Source of the DNA: a virus
IMG/VR virus record: IMGVR_UViG_3300008120_004305
Coordinates: 1 to 54,708 of that record
DNA length: 54,708 bases
Direction: 5' to 3' (one strand)
Positions 18,156 through 26,479 of the stretch are shown here, in pieces. Both the position numbers and the translations under genes were made by a program. How positions within the stretch are numbered: position 1 is the first letter of the stretch; each line of letters begins with the position of its first letter. The notes beneath the pieces were generated by a model that was given only the letters and a program-made list of their open reading frames with translations, had not been told where the DNA came from and ran no database searches.

Positions 18156-19232
18156 ATGAAAATAGCAATTATAACCGACCAACATTTTGGAGCTAGAAAT
18201 GATTCAATTCATTTCTTGGATTACTATGAGAAGTTCTATAAAAATACTTTCTTTCCTACTCTTGACAATAATGGTATTAATACTGTTCTCATACTTGGGG
18301 ACACTTTTGACCGCCGTAAGTATGTAAACTTTTACTCCTTGAAAAGAACCAAGGATATGTTCTTTGATGAGTTAGCCAAACGAAACATTCAAGTTCATAT
18401 GTTGGCAGGTAATCATGATACCTATTTCAAAAATACCAATGAAGTTAATTCGATAGACCTATTACTCAAAGAGTATACAAATATAAAAGTGATTGATAAA
18501 CCCACCACAATATGGTTGGACAATGAAAAGTATCCTATTTGTATGATGCCTTGGATTTGTCCAGAGAATCATGATGATTCGATGTTTGTATTATCTGATA
18601 CCGATGCTAATATTTGTATGGGACATTTTGAAATTGCCGGCTTTGCCATGCATCGTGGTATGCCATCACATGAAGGACTAGACCGTGGATTATTTAAAAA
18701 ATTTAGTACTGTATTTTCAGGTCATTATCATCACCGTTCAAATCAAGATAATATCCGTTATCTTGGAAATCCTTACGAACTCACCTGGCAGGATTATAAT
18801 GATCCGAGGGGCTTTCATTTGTTTGATATCGATACTCTTGATTTGGAATTTATTGAGAACCCAAACGTAATGTTTCATCGTATTACCTATGATGATAAAG
18901 AAAATACCATCTCAGAAATGTTAGCCAAAGATTTAGACAAGTATACCGGAACATATGTTAAGGTGGTGGTAGTCAACAAAATCAATCCACATCTATTTGA
19001 CCGGTTTATGGATAAATTATATAAGGTTAATCCAATCGATATTACCATTGCGGAAGACTTTGCTGACTTGACAGAAGGCGTAGATGATGATATGATTAAT
19101 GAAGCTGAAGATACTATCACAATTATTAACAAGTTTGTGGATGGTATTTCAGAAGAACATATTGATAATGATAAACTCAAAACGGTATTAAAAGAACTGT
19201 ATGTTGAGGCATTGAATCAGGAGCAAGCGTGA
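18156..19232 (+). CDS. 47: Recombination nuclease subunit gp47 (Mre11/SbcD-like)
   Basis: 358 aa (T4 339 aa). With gp46 forms the Mre11-Rad50-type complex that resects DNA ends and helps degrade host DNA. Calcineurin-like phosphoesterase motifs: DQHFG (~8-12), LGDTFDRR (~47-54), GNHDTY (~85-90), GHFEIAG and SGHYHHRS. The C-terminal half contacts the gp46 coiled coil in the family. No SD is visible, consistent with a very short leader from the promoter at 18118. Confidence 0.96.
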   Translation: MKIAIITDQHFGARNDSIHFLDYYEKFYKNTFFPTLDNNGINTVLILGDTFDRRKYVNFYSLKRTKDMFFDELAKRNIQVHMLAGNHDTYFKNTNEVNSIDLLLKEYTNIKVIDKPTTIWLDNEKYPICMMPWICPENHDDSMFVLSDTDANICMGHFEIAGFAMHRGMPSHEGLDRGLFKKFSTVFSGHYHHRSNQDNIRYLGNPYELTWQDYNDPRGFHLFDIDTLDLEFIENPNVMFHRITYDDKENTISEMLAKDLDKYTGTYVKVVVVNKINPHLFDRFMDKLYKVNPIDITIAEDFADLTEGVDDDMINEAEDTITIINKFVDGISEEHIDNDKLKTVLKELYVEALNQEQA

Positions 19233-19465
19233 ATAATAAAATTAAAGAGTTGGTTGAGAAGTCTGGATTATACATTGCATATGATAATCGTGAAGTAACT
19301 GATATTGAAATTGAATACTTTGCAAAACTAATTATTAATGAATGTGTGGATGCCGCTAGAAAATATACACTAGAACATTCAGGACTTTCAGAATCTTATA
19401 ATGGTAAAGTTTTTGTATGTGAAGCAATCAAAGAACATTTTGGTAATGTTAAGGAACAATCATGA
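19229..19465 (+). CDS. Small conserved phage protein, FAxLIIxE family
   Basis: 78 aa, GTG start in a GTGA overlap with gp47 and AGGAG upstream. Pattern KIKELVEKSGL...EYFAKLIINECVDAARKYT is shared with the next gene and with many small phage proteins of unknown function (FAxLIVxEC motif). No catalytic residue or membrane segment. Likely a small helical protein. Confidence 0.7.
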   Translation: MNNKIKELVEKSGLYIAYDNREVTDIEIEYFAKLIINECVDAARKYTLEHSGLSESYNGKVFVCEAIKEHFGNVKEQS

Positions 19466-19830
19466 GTAAAATTGAAGAACTTAAAATAAATGCTGGTGTA
19501 AATGATAATCCGGACCAAGAAGGATTAAATTTATTTGCTGATATGGTTATAACCGAGTATAAAGTTAGGGCTAGAGAACACATATTAGGAATTATGAACA
19601 CTCAATCCTTTGACGAAAAAGTTGAAGAACTTAAAATATCTGCTGGCTTAGGTGATAATCCAGACCTAGAAGGATTAACTCGATTTGCTCAATGGATTAT
19701 AATTGAATCAGCAAATGTGGCTGAACAATACCTTCCTGAATTTTCAGAAAATCCAGAACCAAATATTGATGCTAACATCGATGTTATCAATCTTGTCAAC
19801 GCACAGGTGGATACTCACTTTAGTCAATGA
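19462..19830 (+). CDS. Small phage protein with internal duplication
   Basis: 122 aa. Two tandem copies of one ~50-residue unit: KIEELKINAGVNDNPD...GLNLFADMVITE and KVEELKISAGLGDNPD...GLTRFAQWIIIE, the same family as the preceding gene. The DNA repeat is still obvious (19471 and 19621, 150 bases apart), so the duplication is recent. Coupled at both ends by ATGA overlaps, between gp47 and gp46. Function unknown. Confidence 0.72.
   Translation: MSKIEELKINAGVNDNPDQEGLNLFADMVITEYKVRAREHILGIMNTQSFDEKVEELKISAGLGDNPDLEGLTRFAQWIIIESANVAEQYLPEFSENPEPNIDANIDVINLVNAQVDTHFSQ
19471..19770 (+). repeat. Tandem 150-bp in-frame duplication
   Basis: Units 19471-19620 and 19621-19770 share TTGAAGAACTTAAAATA and GATAATCC, then diverge moderately. 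The 150-base period is a multiple of 3 and keeps the frame. Confidence 0.7.
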
Positions 19831-21542
19831 TTATATTCCAAAAAGTCAGATGGAAAAACTTTCTTTCAACTGGTAATTCATTTACAGAAATTGATTTTCA
19901 AAGGTCACCAAACACATTAATCATTGGTAATAATGGTGCGGGTAAGTCCACCATTCTAGATGCCTTGTGTTTTGGTCTTTTTGGTAAACCATTTCGTAAG
20001 ATTAATAAACCACAACTACTCAACTCTATTAATAATCAAGCTGCGGTTGTTGAGATTGAATTTGCCATTGGTAAAAAAGATTATAAGGTAGTTCGTGGTA
20101 TTAAACCAAATGTATTTGAAGTCTGGTCCAATGGTGTTATGGTCGACCAAAATGCCGCATCGAAAGATTATCAAGAACACTTAGAGAAGTTCATTCTCAA
20201 ATTAAATTTTAAGTCCTTTACTCAAGTTGTTATATTAGGTTCGGCATCATTTGTTCCATTTATGCAACTTACTCCTGCTGACCGAAGAGCAATCATTGAG
20301 GACTTATTAGACATTGGTATCTTCTCATCAATGAATGGTGTTGTCAAAGAAAGAATGTCAGAGATTAAAGAGCAGACAACAGCAAATAAGTATCAAATGG
20401 AACTTGCCGCTGAGAAGATTAAGTTTCAAAAACAAAATATAGAAGAACATAAAACTCGTTCTAATACCGAAATTGAAAAGAAGAAGAAAGAAGTCAATGA
20501 CAGTATTGACCAAAACTTTACATTACAAAGAGATATTGGTTTAATTCAAAAACACATTGATGTGTTACAGAGCAAGATACAAGATAAATTAAATATAGAA
20601 AAGAAAAGTACCAAACTAATTCAATTAGAGTCCAAACTAGAATCTCGTTTAAAGAAATTAGAAAAGGAGTATAAATTCTATGAAGAAAACCACGACTGTC
20701 CGACCTGTAAACAAAGTATCGCTGACACCTTCAGACGTAGCCAGCTTAGTGGAATCGATAAAACAAAAGGAGAAATTGGAGTTGGAATCCAAGATATTGA
20801 AACAAAAATCCAAGCGGCGAACAACCGTATTGAACAAATCCAAAAAATAGTTAAACACATACAGGACCATAATAATGAAATCGTCAAACACAACTCCACA
20901 ATTTCAGCAATCAATACTTACATTAATAAACTCCAAAAGGAAATTGAAGAACTTGCAGCCACTAAAGACAATCTTGAGGATGAAAACGACAAGTTAAAAG
21001 AACTACAACAGGAACTTGGTGAGTTAGTTAGTAAACAAAAAGAGATATCTGAACAAAAACAATATTATGAATATGCCGGTTCTCTATTAAAAGATACTGG
21101 TATTAAGACCAAGATTATTCGTCAATACTTACCTATTATGAACAAGTTGATTAATAAGTATTTGACTGCCATGGATTTCTTTGTAAACTTTAATATCAAT
21201 GAATCGTTTGAAGAAACAATTAAATCAAGGCACCGTGATGAGTTCTCTTATGCCAATTTCTCCGAAGGTGAGAAGATGCGTATTGACTTGGCCTTGTTAT
21301 TTACATGGCGTCAGATTGCCAAGTTAAAAAACTCCACTAACACCAATCTATTAATATTAGATGAAGTGTGTGATAGTAGTTTAGATGGTGTTGGTACAGA
21401 TGAGTTTTTAAAATTGATTCATGATGTTGGTTCTGATACCAATGTATTTGTTATCAGCCATAAGGGCGACCAGTTGTTTGATAAGTTTAGATCCGTTATC
21501 CGTTTTGAAAAGAAAAATAATTTTAGTCAGATTGCAAAATGA
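19827..21542 (+). CDS. 46: Recombination endonuclease subunit gp46 (Rad50/SbcC-like)
   Basis: 571 aa (T4 560 aa). SMC-type ATPase partner of gp47. Walker A GNNGAGKST (~34-42), long coiled coil, zinc hook CPTC (~291-294), returning coiled coil, ABC signature FSEGEKMR (~478-485) and Walker B LLILDEVCDSSLD (~508-520), followed by the His switch VISHK. All elements are present and intact. Confidence 0.97.
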   Translation: MIIFQKVRWKNFLSTGNSFTEIDFQRSPNTLIIGNNGAGKSTILDALCFGLFGKPFRKINKPQLLNSINNQAAVVEIEFAIGKKDYKVVRGIKPNVFEVWSNGVMVDQNAASKDYQEHLEKFILKLNFKSFTQVVILGSASFVPFMQLTPADRRAIIEDLLDIGIFSSMNGVVKERMSEIKEQTTANKYQMELAAEKIKFQKQNIEEHKTRSNTEIEKKKKEVNDSIDQNFTLQRDIGLIQKHIDVLQSKIQDKLNIEKKSTKLIQLESKLESRLKKLEKEYKFYEENHDCPTCKQSIADTFRRSQLSGIDKTKGEIGVGIQDIETKIQAANNRIEQIQKIVKHIQDHNNEIVKHNSTISAINTYINKLQKEIEELAATKDNLEDENDKLKELQQELGELVSKQKEISEQKQYYEYAGSLLKDTGIKTKIIRQYLPIMNKLINKYLTAMDFFVNFNINESFEETIKSRHRDEFSYANFSEGEKMRIDLALLFTWRQIAKLKNSTNTNLLILDEVCDSSLDGVGTDEFLKLIHDVGSDTNVFVISHKGDQLFDKFRSVIRFEKKNNFSQIAK

Positions 21543-22084
21543 GTATATTAAGAGAATACACCAACGCCAAACACAGAGAGGTAGAAGCACATCCTTTTGT
21601 GCAATATCTATTGGGTGGTACAATCACTAAAGAACACTATGGTATGTACCTACAACAAATGTATGTTGTTTATAGTAATCTAGAATATTATGCTTCAACT
21701 GCTGGTCTCACTTGGGACTTGCCCGATTTGCGTAGAGCGAAGTATATTGAAAAGGACTTAGGTGAACTGCATATGTGGGATCCATCAATAAGATATTCAA
21801 GTACAGAAAAGTATCGTAACCGATTCGTTGAATTAAATTATGATAACACTAATCGGCCCAAATTATTGGCTCATGTTTATGTAAGACATATGGGTGATTT
21901 ATATGGTGGTAAAATTATTGCTAAGAGAGTTCCTGGTTCAGGATTGGCATATCAGTTTCAAGATAGGCCTGCTTTGATTAAAGCACTTGATGCAAAACTG
22001 AGTACAGACCTTGTTGATGAAGCCTTATTAGGTTTTGATTTGTCAGCAGGTATCTTTGATGAATTATGGGAGAACATGAAATGA
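21539..22084 (+). CDS. Heme oxygenase (biliverdin-producing type)
   Basis: 181 aa, somewhat short for HO1-type enzymes (about 200-240). Opens heme to biliverdin, CO and iron using electrons from ferredoxin or a reductase. Proximal heme ligand His12 in the TNAKHREVE helix and the distal helix signature GDLYGGK (~119-125, family GDLSGGQ). Coupled to gp46 and to the peptide deformylase by ATGA overlaps. Cyanophages carry ho1 with bilin reductases; no bilin reductase is seen in this window, so iron release is another possible role. Confidence 0.88.
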   Translation: MSILREYTNAKHREVEAHPFVQYLLGGTITKEHYGMYLQQMYVVYSNLEYYASTAGLTWDLPDLRRAKYIEKDLGELHMWDPSIRYSSTEKYRNRFVELNYDNTNRPKLLAHVYVRHMGDLYGGKIIAKRVPGSGLAYQFQDRPALIKALDAKLSTDLVDEALLGFDLSAGIFDELWENMK

Positions 22085-22656
22085 CCGAACTATTTAAAAT
22101 TAATACAGAAGATGCCGTAAAAGAATCGGTATCATTACCTAAAGGAAGTATTCCTACTTTTAGATTGGTGTCTGAGGACCATCCAATCTTAAAAGAAGTA
22201 ATGCCTGAATTTGATTTCACAACACCACCAGTTAATCCAAATGAGCTTGCCTCATCTTTGGTTGAGACCTGTAAGTTACACAAAGGTTATGGATTATCTG
22301 CCAACCAATGTGGTTTCAAATACCGAGTTTTTGTTATGGGTGCCGAAGATAACTTTGTGGCACATTACAATCCAAAATTGTTAAAATCGTATGATGAAAA
22401 ACATATGGTAGAAGGATGCCTTTCTTTTCCATTTTTAGGATTGTCTATTACCAGACCCGCAATGATTGATGTAGAATACCAAGACTTTAATGGTGAGAAA
22501 AAAACGGCAACTTATTCTGGTATATCTGCTCGTTGTTTCCTACATGAGCTTGACCACATGAATGGAATAGTGTATACTAGTCGTGTTAAACCAATGGCAT
22601 TGCAATCTGGCATGAAGAAACGAAATAAATTAATGAAGAAAATCGGCTTAAAATAA
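22081..22656 (+). CDS. def: Peptide deformylase
   Basis: 191 aa from the ATG at 22081 (ATGA overlap, GGGAG upstream); an in-frame ATG at 22066 inside the heme oxygenase gene is less likely. Removes the N-formyl group from new proteins. All three metal/catalytic motifs are present: GYGLSANQCG (~69-78), EGCLS (~111-115) and HELDH (~155-159). Phage deformylases usually lack the C-terminal helix; here a basic tail (SGMKKRNKLMKK) follows. Known as an auxiliary gene in aquatic phages. Confidence 0.93.
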   Translation: MTELFKINTEDAVKESVSLPKGSIPTFRLVSEDHPILKEVMPEFDFTTPPVNPNELASSLVETCKLHKGYGLSANQCGFKYRVFVMGAEDNFVAHYNPKLLKSYDEKHMVEGCLSFPFLGLSITRPAMIDVEYQDFNGEKKTATYSGISARCFLHELDHMNGIVYTSRVKPMALQSGMKKRNKLMKKIGLK

Positions 22657-23915
22657 TGGCAACACCAATTGAGTTTGTAGAATCGCAATGGAAAAAATGG
22701 TCGGCAAATAATACGACCTTTGAACATATTGATGAAAATGGTATGAAAGAAGTCCTCATCAAGGACTTAACATACGCTTCTCAAATGGATGTTCGTGAGT
22801 ATACTTTATACCAAAAGTGGTGTGAAGTAAAAGAAAGATATCCTGTTCATGAAGTATCTACATTATTTGGTTCTGAAACCATGATGGTGGATCCTGAACA
22901 AAAGAAATTAGTTGATAAAGTAAAATCTAATTTTTGGATGCCACAAGAACCTGATGATTATGAGAAATTGAAACCTGTTATGGTTCTCTCTAATGGTCCT
23001 GATGCCGAAAGATGGAATGCAATTCGTACATTCTCATCTACAATGAAAAACAACTCTAACATTGGCCGTAACCTTTTTTATGTTTTAACAGATGAGGTAA
23101 CTAATAAATACCTTGGTGTCATCTGTATCTCCTCAGATTTCTTGGACTTAACTCCGAGAGATAATGCAATCGGATGGTCGAGAGATATTAAGACACAGCA
23201 ACACATGATTAACCATACTGCAATCGGTTCTACAATTGTTCCATTACAACCACTTGGTTTTAATTACATGGGTGGTAAATTGTTGGCACTAATGTGTTTG
23301 TCCGATACAGTTCAAAAGGATTGGAAAAAACAATATGGAGATGTCCTTGTTGGAGTTACAACTACTAGTCTTTATGGGAATACTAAGTCTGGGGGCCTAT
23401 CTCAGTATGATGGATTAGAACATTGGAATAAAATGGGATTCTCCTCAGGTTCTGTGGCATTTGAACCTAGTAGAGCAACCAAAAAACTAGTGTTTGACTG
23501 GATTAAAGAAAACCATACTCGTAAATATTTTGAATGGTGGGAAGCCAAGAATACTCAAGGCCTTCCACTTAAGCGTGACCACAAAAATAGGTCATTAAAC
23601 TTTGCCTATTCCAAATTAGGTATTCCTAAACAACTCATTCGTACCGAACATCAACGTGGCATCTATTTTAGTCCACTCTATAATAATACCAATGAATATC
23701 TCCGTAAGGAAATTACAGATGAGGCATTGGTAAAGTCTTTCGATACCAGTGAAGAAGCATTGAGTAATATTTGGAAAACCAAGTATGCCAAAGGCCGTAT
23801 TCGGCAGTTACAAAAAAAGAATACGGTATCTTACGAAACTCTTTTCTATGACGACCTTATTTACCTGTCATGGGAAGATACCAAAGCGAAATATTTACCA
23901 CAAGTTGGTCGATAA
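22656..23915 (+). CDS. DUF4338/DruA-like protein A
   Basis: 419 aa. The middle (~140-265) has the layout I associate with DUF4338, the family that includes DruA of the Druantia anti-phage system: YLGVICISS, GWSRD, N-terminal-proximal Asn/His, STIVPLQPLGFNYMGGKLL (~192-210), DWKKQYG and TTTSLYGNTKS...SQYDG (~235-253). A paralog at 39278 shares GFNYxGGKLL and TTSLYGxTKS. It starts in a TAATG overlap with the deformylase and ends before a promoter. Function is unknown; the family link is pattern-based and needs a profile search. Confidence 0.6.
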   Translation: MATPIEFVESQWKKWSANNTTFEHIDENGMKEVLIKDLTYASQMDVREYTLYQKWCEVKERYPVHEVSTLFGSETMMVDPEQKKLVDKVKSNFWMPQEPDDYEKLKPVMVLSNGPDAERWNAIRTFSSTMKNNSNIGRNLFYVLTDEVTNKYLGVICISSDFLDLTPRDNAIGWSRDIKTQQHMINHTAIGSTIVPLQPLGFNYMGGKLLALMCLSDTVQKDWKKQYGDVLVGVTTTSLYGNTKSGGLSQYDGLEHWNKMGFSSGSVAFEPSRATKKLVFDWIKENHTRKYFEWWEAKNTQGLPLKRDHKNRSLNFAYSKLGIPKQLIRTEHQRGIYFSPLYNNTNEYLRKEITDEALVKSFDTSEEALSNIWKTKYAKGRIRQLQKKNTVSYETLFYDDLIYLSWEDTKAKYLPQVGR

Positions 23916-23919
23916 ACGC

Positions 23920-23948
23920 TTGACAACACACATACATAATGATATACT
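23920..23948 (+). promoter_or_regulatory. Sigma70-type promoter before the winged-helix gene
   Basis: TTGACA (23920-23925), 17-base spacer, TATACT (23943-23948). It drives the single gene at 24001. Confidence 0.82.
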
Positions 23949-23955
23949 GTGTGAA

Positions 23956-23978
23956 CTTGCTTAAGGCAAGGATTTTTT
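23956..23978 (+). promoter_or_regulatory. Possible attenuator hairpin in the 24001 leader
   Basis: CTTGC (23956-23960) pairs with GCAAG (23966-23970) around a TTAAG loop, followed after two bases by six T (23973-23978). It lies between the promoter and the gene's SD, so it could terminate part of the transcripts. The stem is only 5 bp and therefore weak. Confidence 0.4.
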
Positions 23979-24000
23979 AACTTTACTATGGAGTATTACA

Positions 24001-24264
24001 ATGAGCAATTTATCTGCTAAAGAAAAGATGTTGAACGCCTTACAACAACCTTCAGGTTACAACACTTTTACTGTCAAACAAGCACAACGCCGTTTCGGCA
24101 TTACCAATGTTACCGCCCGCATTGACGAACTCCGTCAAGAAGGTCATGTAATCTACACAAACAAAAAAGTTGTAGATGGTAAAAAAGTTGCTTTCTATCG
24201 CATGGGCAAGCCAACTAAGGCTTTAGTTCGTGCAGCTATCAAATCAGGTTATTCACTAACCTAA
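24001..24264 (+). CDS. Small helix-turn-helix (HTH_39-like) protein
   Basis: 87 aa. The order KEKMLNALQQ...FTVKQAQRRFGITNVTARIDELRQEGHVI matches the small winged-helix family HTH_39 found in phages; the recognition helix would be NVTARIDELRQEG (~36-48). It is basic and ends in a short helix. It stands alone between its own sigma70-type promoter and a strong terminator, with GGAG 7 bases before the ATG. This suggests an abundantly made early DNA-binding protein, perhaps a regulator. Confidence 0.78.
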   Translation: MSNLSAKEKMLNALQQPSGYNTFTVKQAQRRFGITNVTARIDELRQEGHVIYTNKKVVDGKKVAFYRMGKPTKALVRAAIKSGYSLT

Positions 24265-24273
24265 TCTGTGTGT

Positions 24274-24296
24274 AGGGGACTTAGGTCCCCTTTTTT
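24274..24296 (+). terminator. Rho-independent terminator after 24264
   Basis: AGGGGAC (24274-24280) and GTCCCCT (24285-24291) form a perfect 7-bp stem around a TTAG loop, followed by T through 24296. It closes the single-gene unit. Confidence 0.9.
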
Positions 24297-24314
24297 AATA
24301 TTATCGGAGTCCAA

Positions 24315-25211
24315 ATGGAAATATCAATTAAAAAAGAAGATTTACAAAATAAACGGTTATTCGTAGCGACACCGATGTATGGTGGCCAAAATCATGGCCT
24401 GTATATGAAAGCGTGCCTTGACTTACAAGGTATGTGTATGCAGTATGGCATACAAGTCAAATTCTCATTCTTATTTAATGAGTCCTTAATTACTAGAGCT
24501 CGCAACTATTTGGTTGACGAGTTTATTCATCGTTCCGATTGTACACATATGTTGTTCATCGATTCCGATATTCATTTTAATCCACAAGATGTAATTGCTT
24601 TGTTAGCACTAGACAAAGATGTTGCTGGTGGTCCTTATCCTAAGAAAGCCATTAAATGGCGTGCAGTCAAACGTGCTATTGAAAAGAATCCTAATTTAGA
24701 ACCAGGTATGCTTGAAAAAGTTACTGGTGATTATGTATTTAATCCTGTTAAAGGCACGGCACAATTCCAAGTAACAGAACCATTAGAAGTTATGGAGATT
24801 GGTACTGGCTTTATGATGATTAAGCGTGAAGTGTTTGCAAAATGGGAAGCAGCGTATCCTGAATTCCGTTACAAACCTGACCATGTTGGCCAAGCTAACT
24901 TTGATGGTTCACGTTACATTCATGCCTATTTTGATACTGTTATTGATAACGGTTATCCTTTTGACCATGTACATTCTTTAATGAAAGATGCTGCTGAAGG
25001 TAAAGATGTTAAAGATGGATTTAAAAAATTATTAGATATGGAAGCAGGCGCATCACATCGTTATCTATCCGAAGATTATATGTTCTGCCAATACTGGCGT
25101 AACATTGGCGGTAAAATTTGGTTGTGTCCTTGGATGAAAACAGCACACATTGGCACTTACCATTTCCAAGGAGATATGCCAGCAGTTGCTAATTTTGTTG
25201 GAGAAATGTAA
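24315..25211 (+). CDS. GT-A-fold glycosyltransferase-like protein
   Basis: 298 aa. The N-terminal region has the nucleotide-sugar layout of GT-A enzymes: LFVATPMYGGQ (~15-25), then MLFIDSDIHFNP (~79-90) with the metal-binding DSD, and later AGGPYPKK and IGTGFMMIKREVF. The C-terminal half contains SEDYMFCQYWRNIGGKIWL, a typical acceptor-side segment. Similar proteins are common in T4-like aquatic phages. Substrate unknown. It stands apart from the main sugar cluster and starts a new coupled unit running into gp45. Confidence 0.75.
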   Translation: MEISIKKEDLQNKRLFVATPMYGGQNHGLYMKACLDLQGMCMQYGIQVKFSFLFNESLITRARNYLVDEFIHRSDCTHMLFIDSDIHFNPQDVIALLALDKDVAGGPYPKKAIKWRAVKRAIEKNPNLEPGMLEKVTGDYVFNPVKGTAQFQVTEPLEVMEIGTGFMMIKREVFAKWEAAYPEFRYKPDHVGQANFDGSRYIHAYFDTVIDNGYPFDHVHSLMKDAAEGKDVKDGFKKLLDMEAGASHRYLSEDYMFCQYWRNIGGKIWLCPWMKTAHIGTYHFQGDMPAVANFVGEM

Positions 25212-25774
25212 TGCGTACACCTGACGGTGAAAATACGGTACATGAACCACCAAATGATTGGTTAAAGGAACATAGAATGAAAACTTACGGAACTTACGGA
25301 ACTTACGGCACAACGGGCAATTTTAAAACTTATGGTGTTTACACCGGCAAATCTTTAACTGTTGATGATGCGGCTGAGGCGGCTAAATTTGTTAAAGAAG
25401 CGCCTTATCATCCAGGTTATGAAGGCGCTGCTGTTGAAGATATTGTTAAATCATCACAAACGGCCACCACGGGTGGTCGTAAATTTGACGGTGGTAAACT
25501 GCAATATGGTTTAGTACCACCAAACGCACTAAAGGCAACAGTAGAAATTTTAACCTTTGGTGCAGAGAAGTATGAACCAGATAATTGGAAAAAAGTTCCT
25601 GACGCCAAGCGTAGATACTTTGATGCCATGCAACGGCATCTTTGGGCTTGGAAATCAGGTGAACAAGACGACCAAGAAACTGGTAAGAATCACTTAGCAC
25701 ATGCGCTGTGCTGCTTGATGTTTTTATATGAACATGATACAATTGATTTTTTAGATAATGGAGAAGTAAAATGA
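25211..25774 (+). CDS. DUF5664 (dATP/dGTP diphosphohydrolase N-terminal domain) protein
   Basis: 187 aa. The conserved domain is C-terminal (~95-175): GGRKFDGGKLQYGLVPPNAL, LTFGAEKYEPDNW and the helical GKNHLAHALCCLMFLYEHD, a MazG/NTP-pyrophosphatase-like all-alpha family. It may trim the dNTP pool. The N-terminal ~85 residues are low complexity with TYG repeats. Two starts are possible: ATG 25211 (TAATG overlap, GGAG) and ATG 25277 (AAGGA 7 bases upstream), the latter dropping 22 residues. Its stop overlaps the gp45 start. Confidence 0.8.
   Translation: MRTPDGENTVHEPPNDWLKEHRMKTYGTYGTYGTTGNFKTYGVYTGKSLTVDDAAEAAKFVKEAPYHPGYEGAAVEDIVKSSQTATTGGRKFDGGKLQYGLVPPNALKATVEILTFGAEKYEPDNWKKVPDAKRRYFDAMQRHLWAWKSGEQDDQETGKNHLAHALCCLMFLYEHDTIDFLDNGEVK
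25282..25308 (+). repeat. Three exact 9-bp tandem repeats
   Basis: AACTTACGG occurs three times in a row in frame, encoding Thr-Tyr-Gly repeats near the start of the DUF5664 protein. Confidence 0.9.
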
Positions 25775-26448
25775 AGCTATCAACCGAAACACTTAATGTT
25801 TTGAAAAACTTTGCCTCAATCAACCAAGGCATTCAATTCAAAAAAGGTAAAGAACTTAAAACTATGTCTGGCGGTAAGTCAGTCCTAGCCAAGGCCGGAA
25901 TCAAAGACGAAGTTCCAGAAGATTTTTGTATCTATGATTTGAATCAATTTCTATCGGTGAATTCTTTATTCAAAGATTCTGCTGAATTGGACTTTGATAC
26001 CGCAAATGTTATTTTCAAATCTGGTCGTAAGAAAATGGCTTATCGTAAAACCGATAAATCAATGATTACAGTTCCGCCAGAAAAAGATTTAAATATTGGT
26101 GATGTTGATTGCCAATTTACTTTAAGTGAAGAAGATTACAAATGGCTTTTAGATACTTCTAGAGTGCTTTCTTCACCACACATTGCAATTCAATCTGATG
26201 GTACTAAAGCTGAGTTAATTACTTTTGATGCTGAAGATGATTCAGCACACACCAACTCAGTTGAAATTTCTGAAGGCAGATGGCCTAATGGTAAACCATT
26301 TAAGATTGTGTTTAGTGCAACAAATATTAAAATGATTCCAGGTCATTATGATGTTCAAGTTTCATTCAAAGGCATTACACACTTCAAAAATAGCAAAGAT
26401 GATATTGAGTATTGGATTGCATCTGAATCAAAATTCAGCAAAGTATAA
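25771..26448 (+). CDS. 45: Sliding clamp gp45
   Basis: 225 aa (T4 228 aa). Trimeric processivity clamp for gp43 and mobile enhancer of late transcription. Family pattern: N-terminal KNFASINQGIQFKKGK (~12-27), DLNQFLSVNSLF (~55-66), FTLSEEDYKWLL (~113-124) and C-terminal HYDVQVSFKGITHFKN and IEYWIA strands. The start overlaps the DUF5664 stop (ATGA). Confidence 0.95.
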   Translation: MKLSTETLNVLKNFASINQGIQFKKGKELKTMSGGKSVLAKAGIKDEVPEDFCIYDLNQFLSVNSLFKDSAELDFDTANVIFKSGRKKMAYRKTDKSMITVPPEKDLNIGDVDCQFTLSEEDYKWLLDTSRVLSSPHIAIQSDGTKAELITFDAEDDSAHTNSVEISEGRWPNGKPFKIVFSATNIKMIPGHYDVQVSFKGITHFKNSKDDIEYWIASESKFSKV

Positions 26449-26479
26449 TTGAGTAGTAAATTTATCATGGGAGTATTGA

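Noticed and set aside
23103-23116. AATAAATA inside the DruA-like gene at 22656
   Set aside because: In-gene match with no gene starting downstream at a suitable distance; counted as chance.
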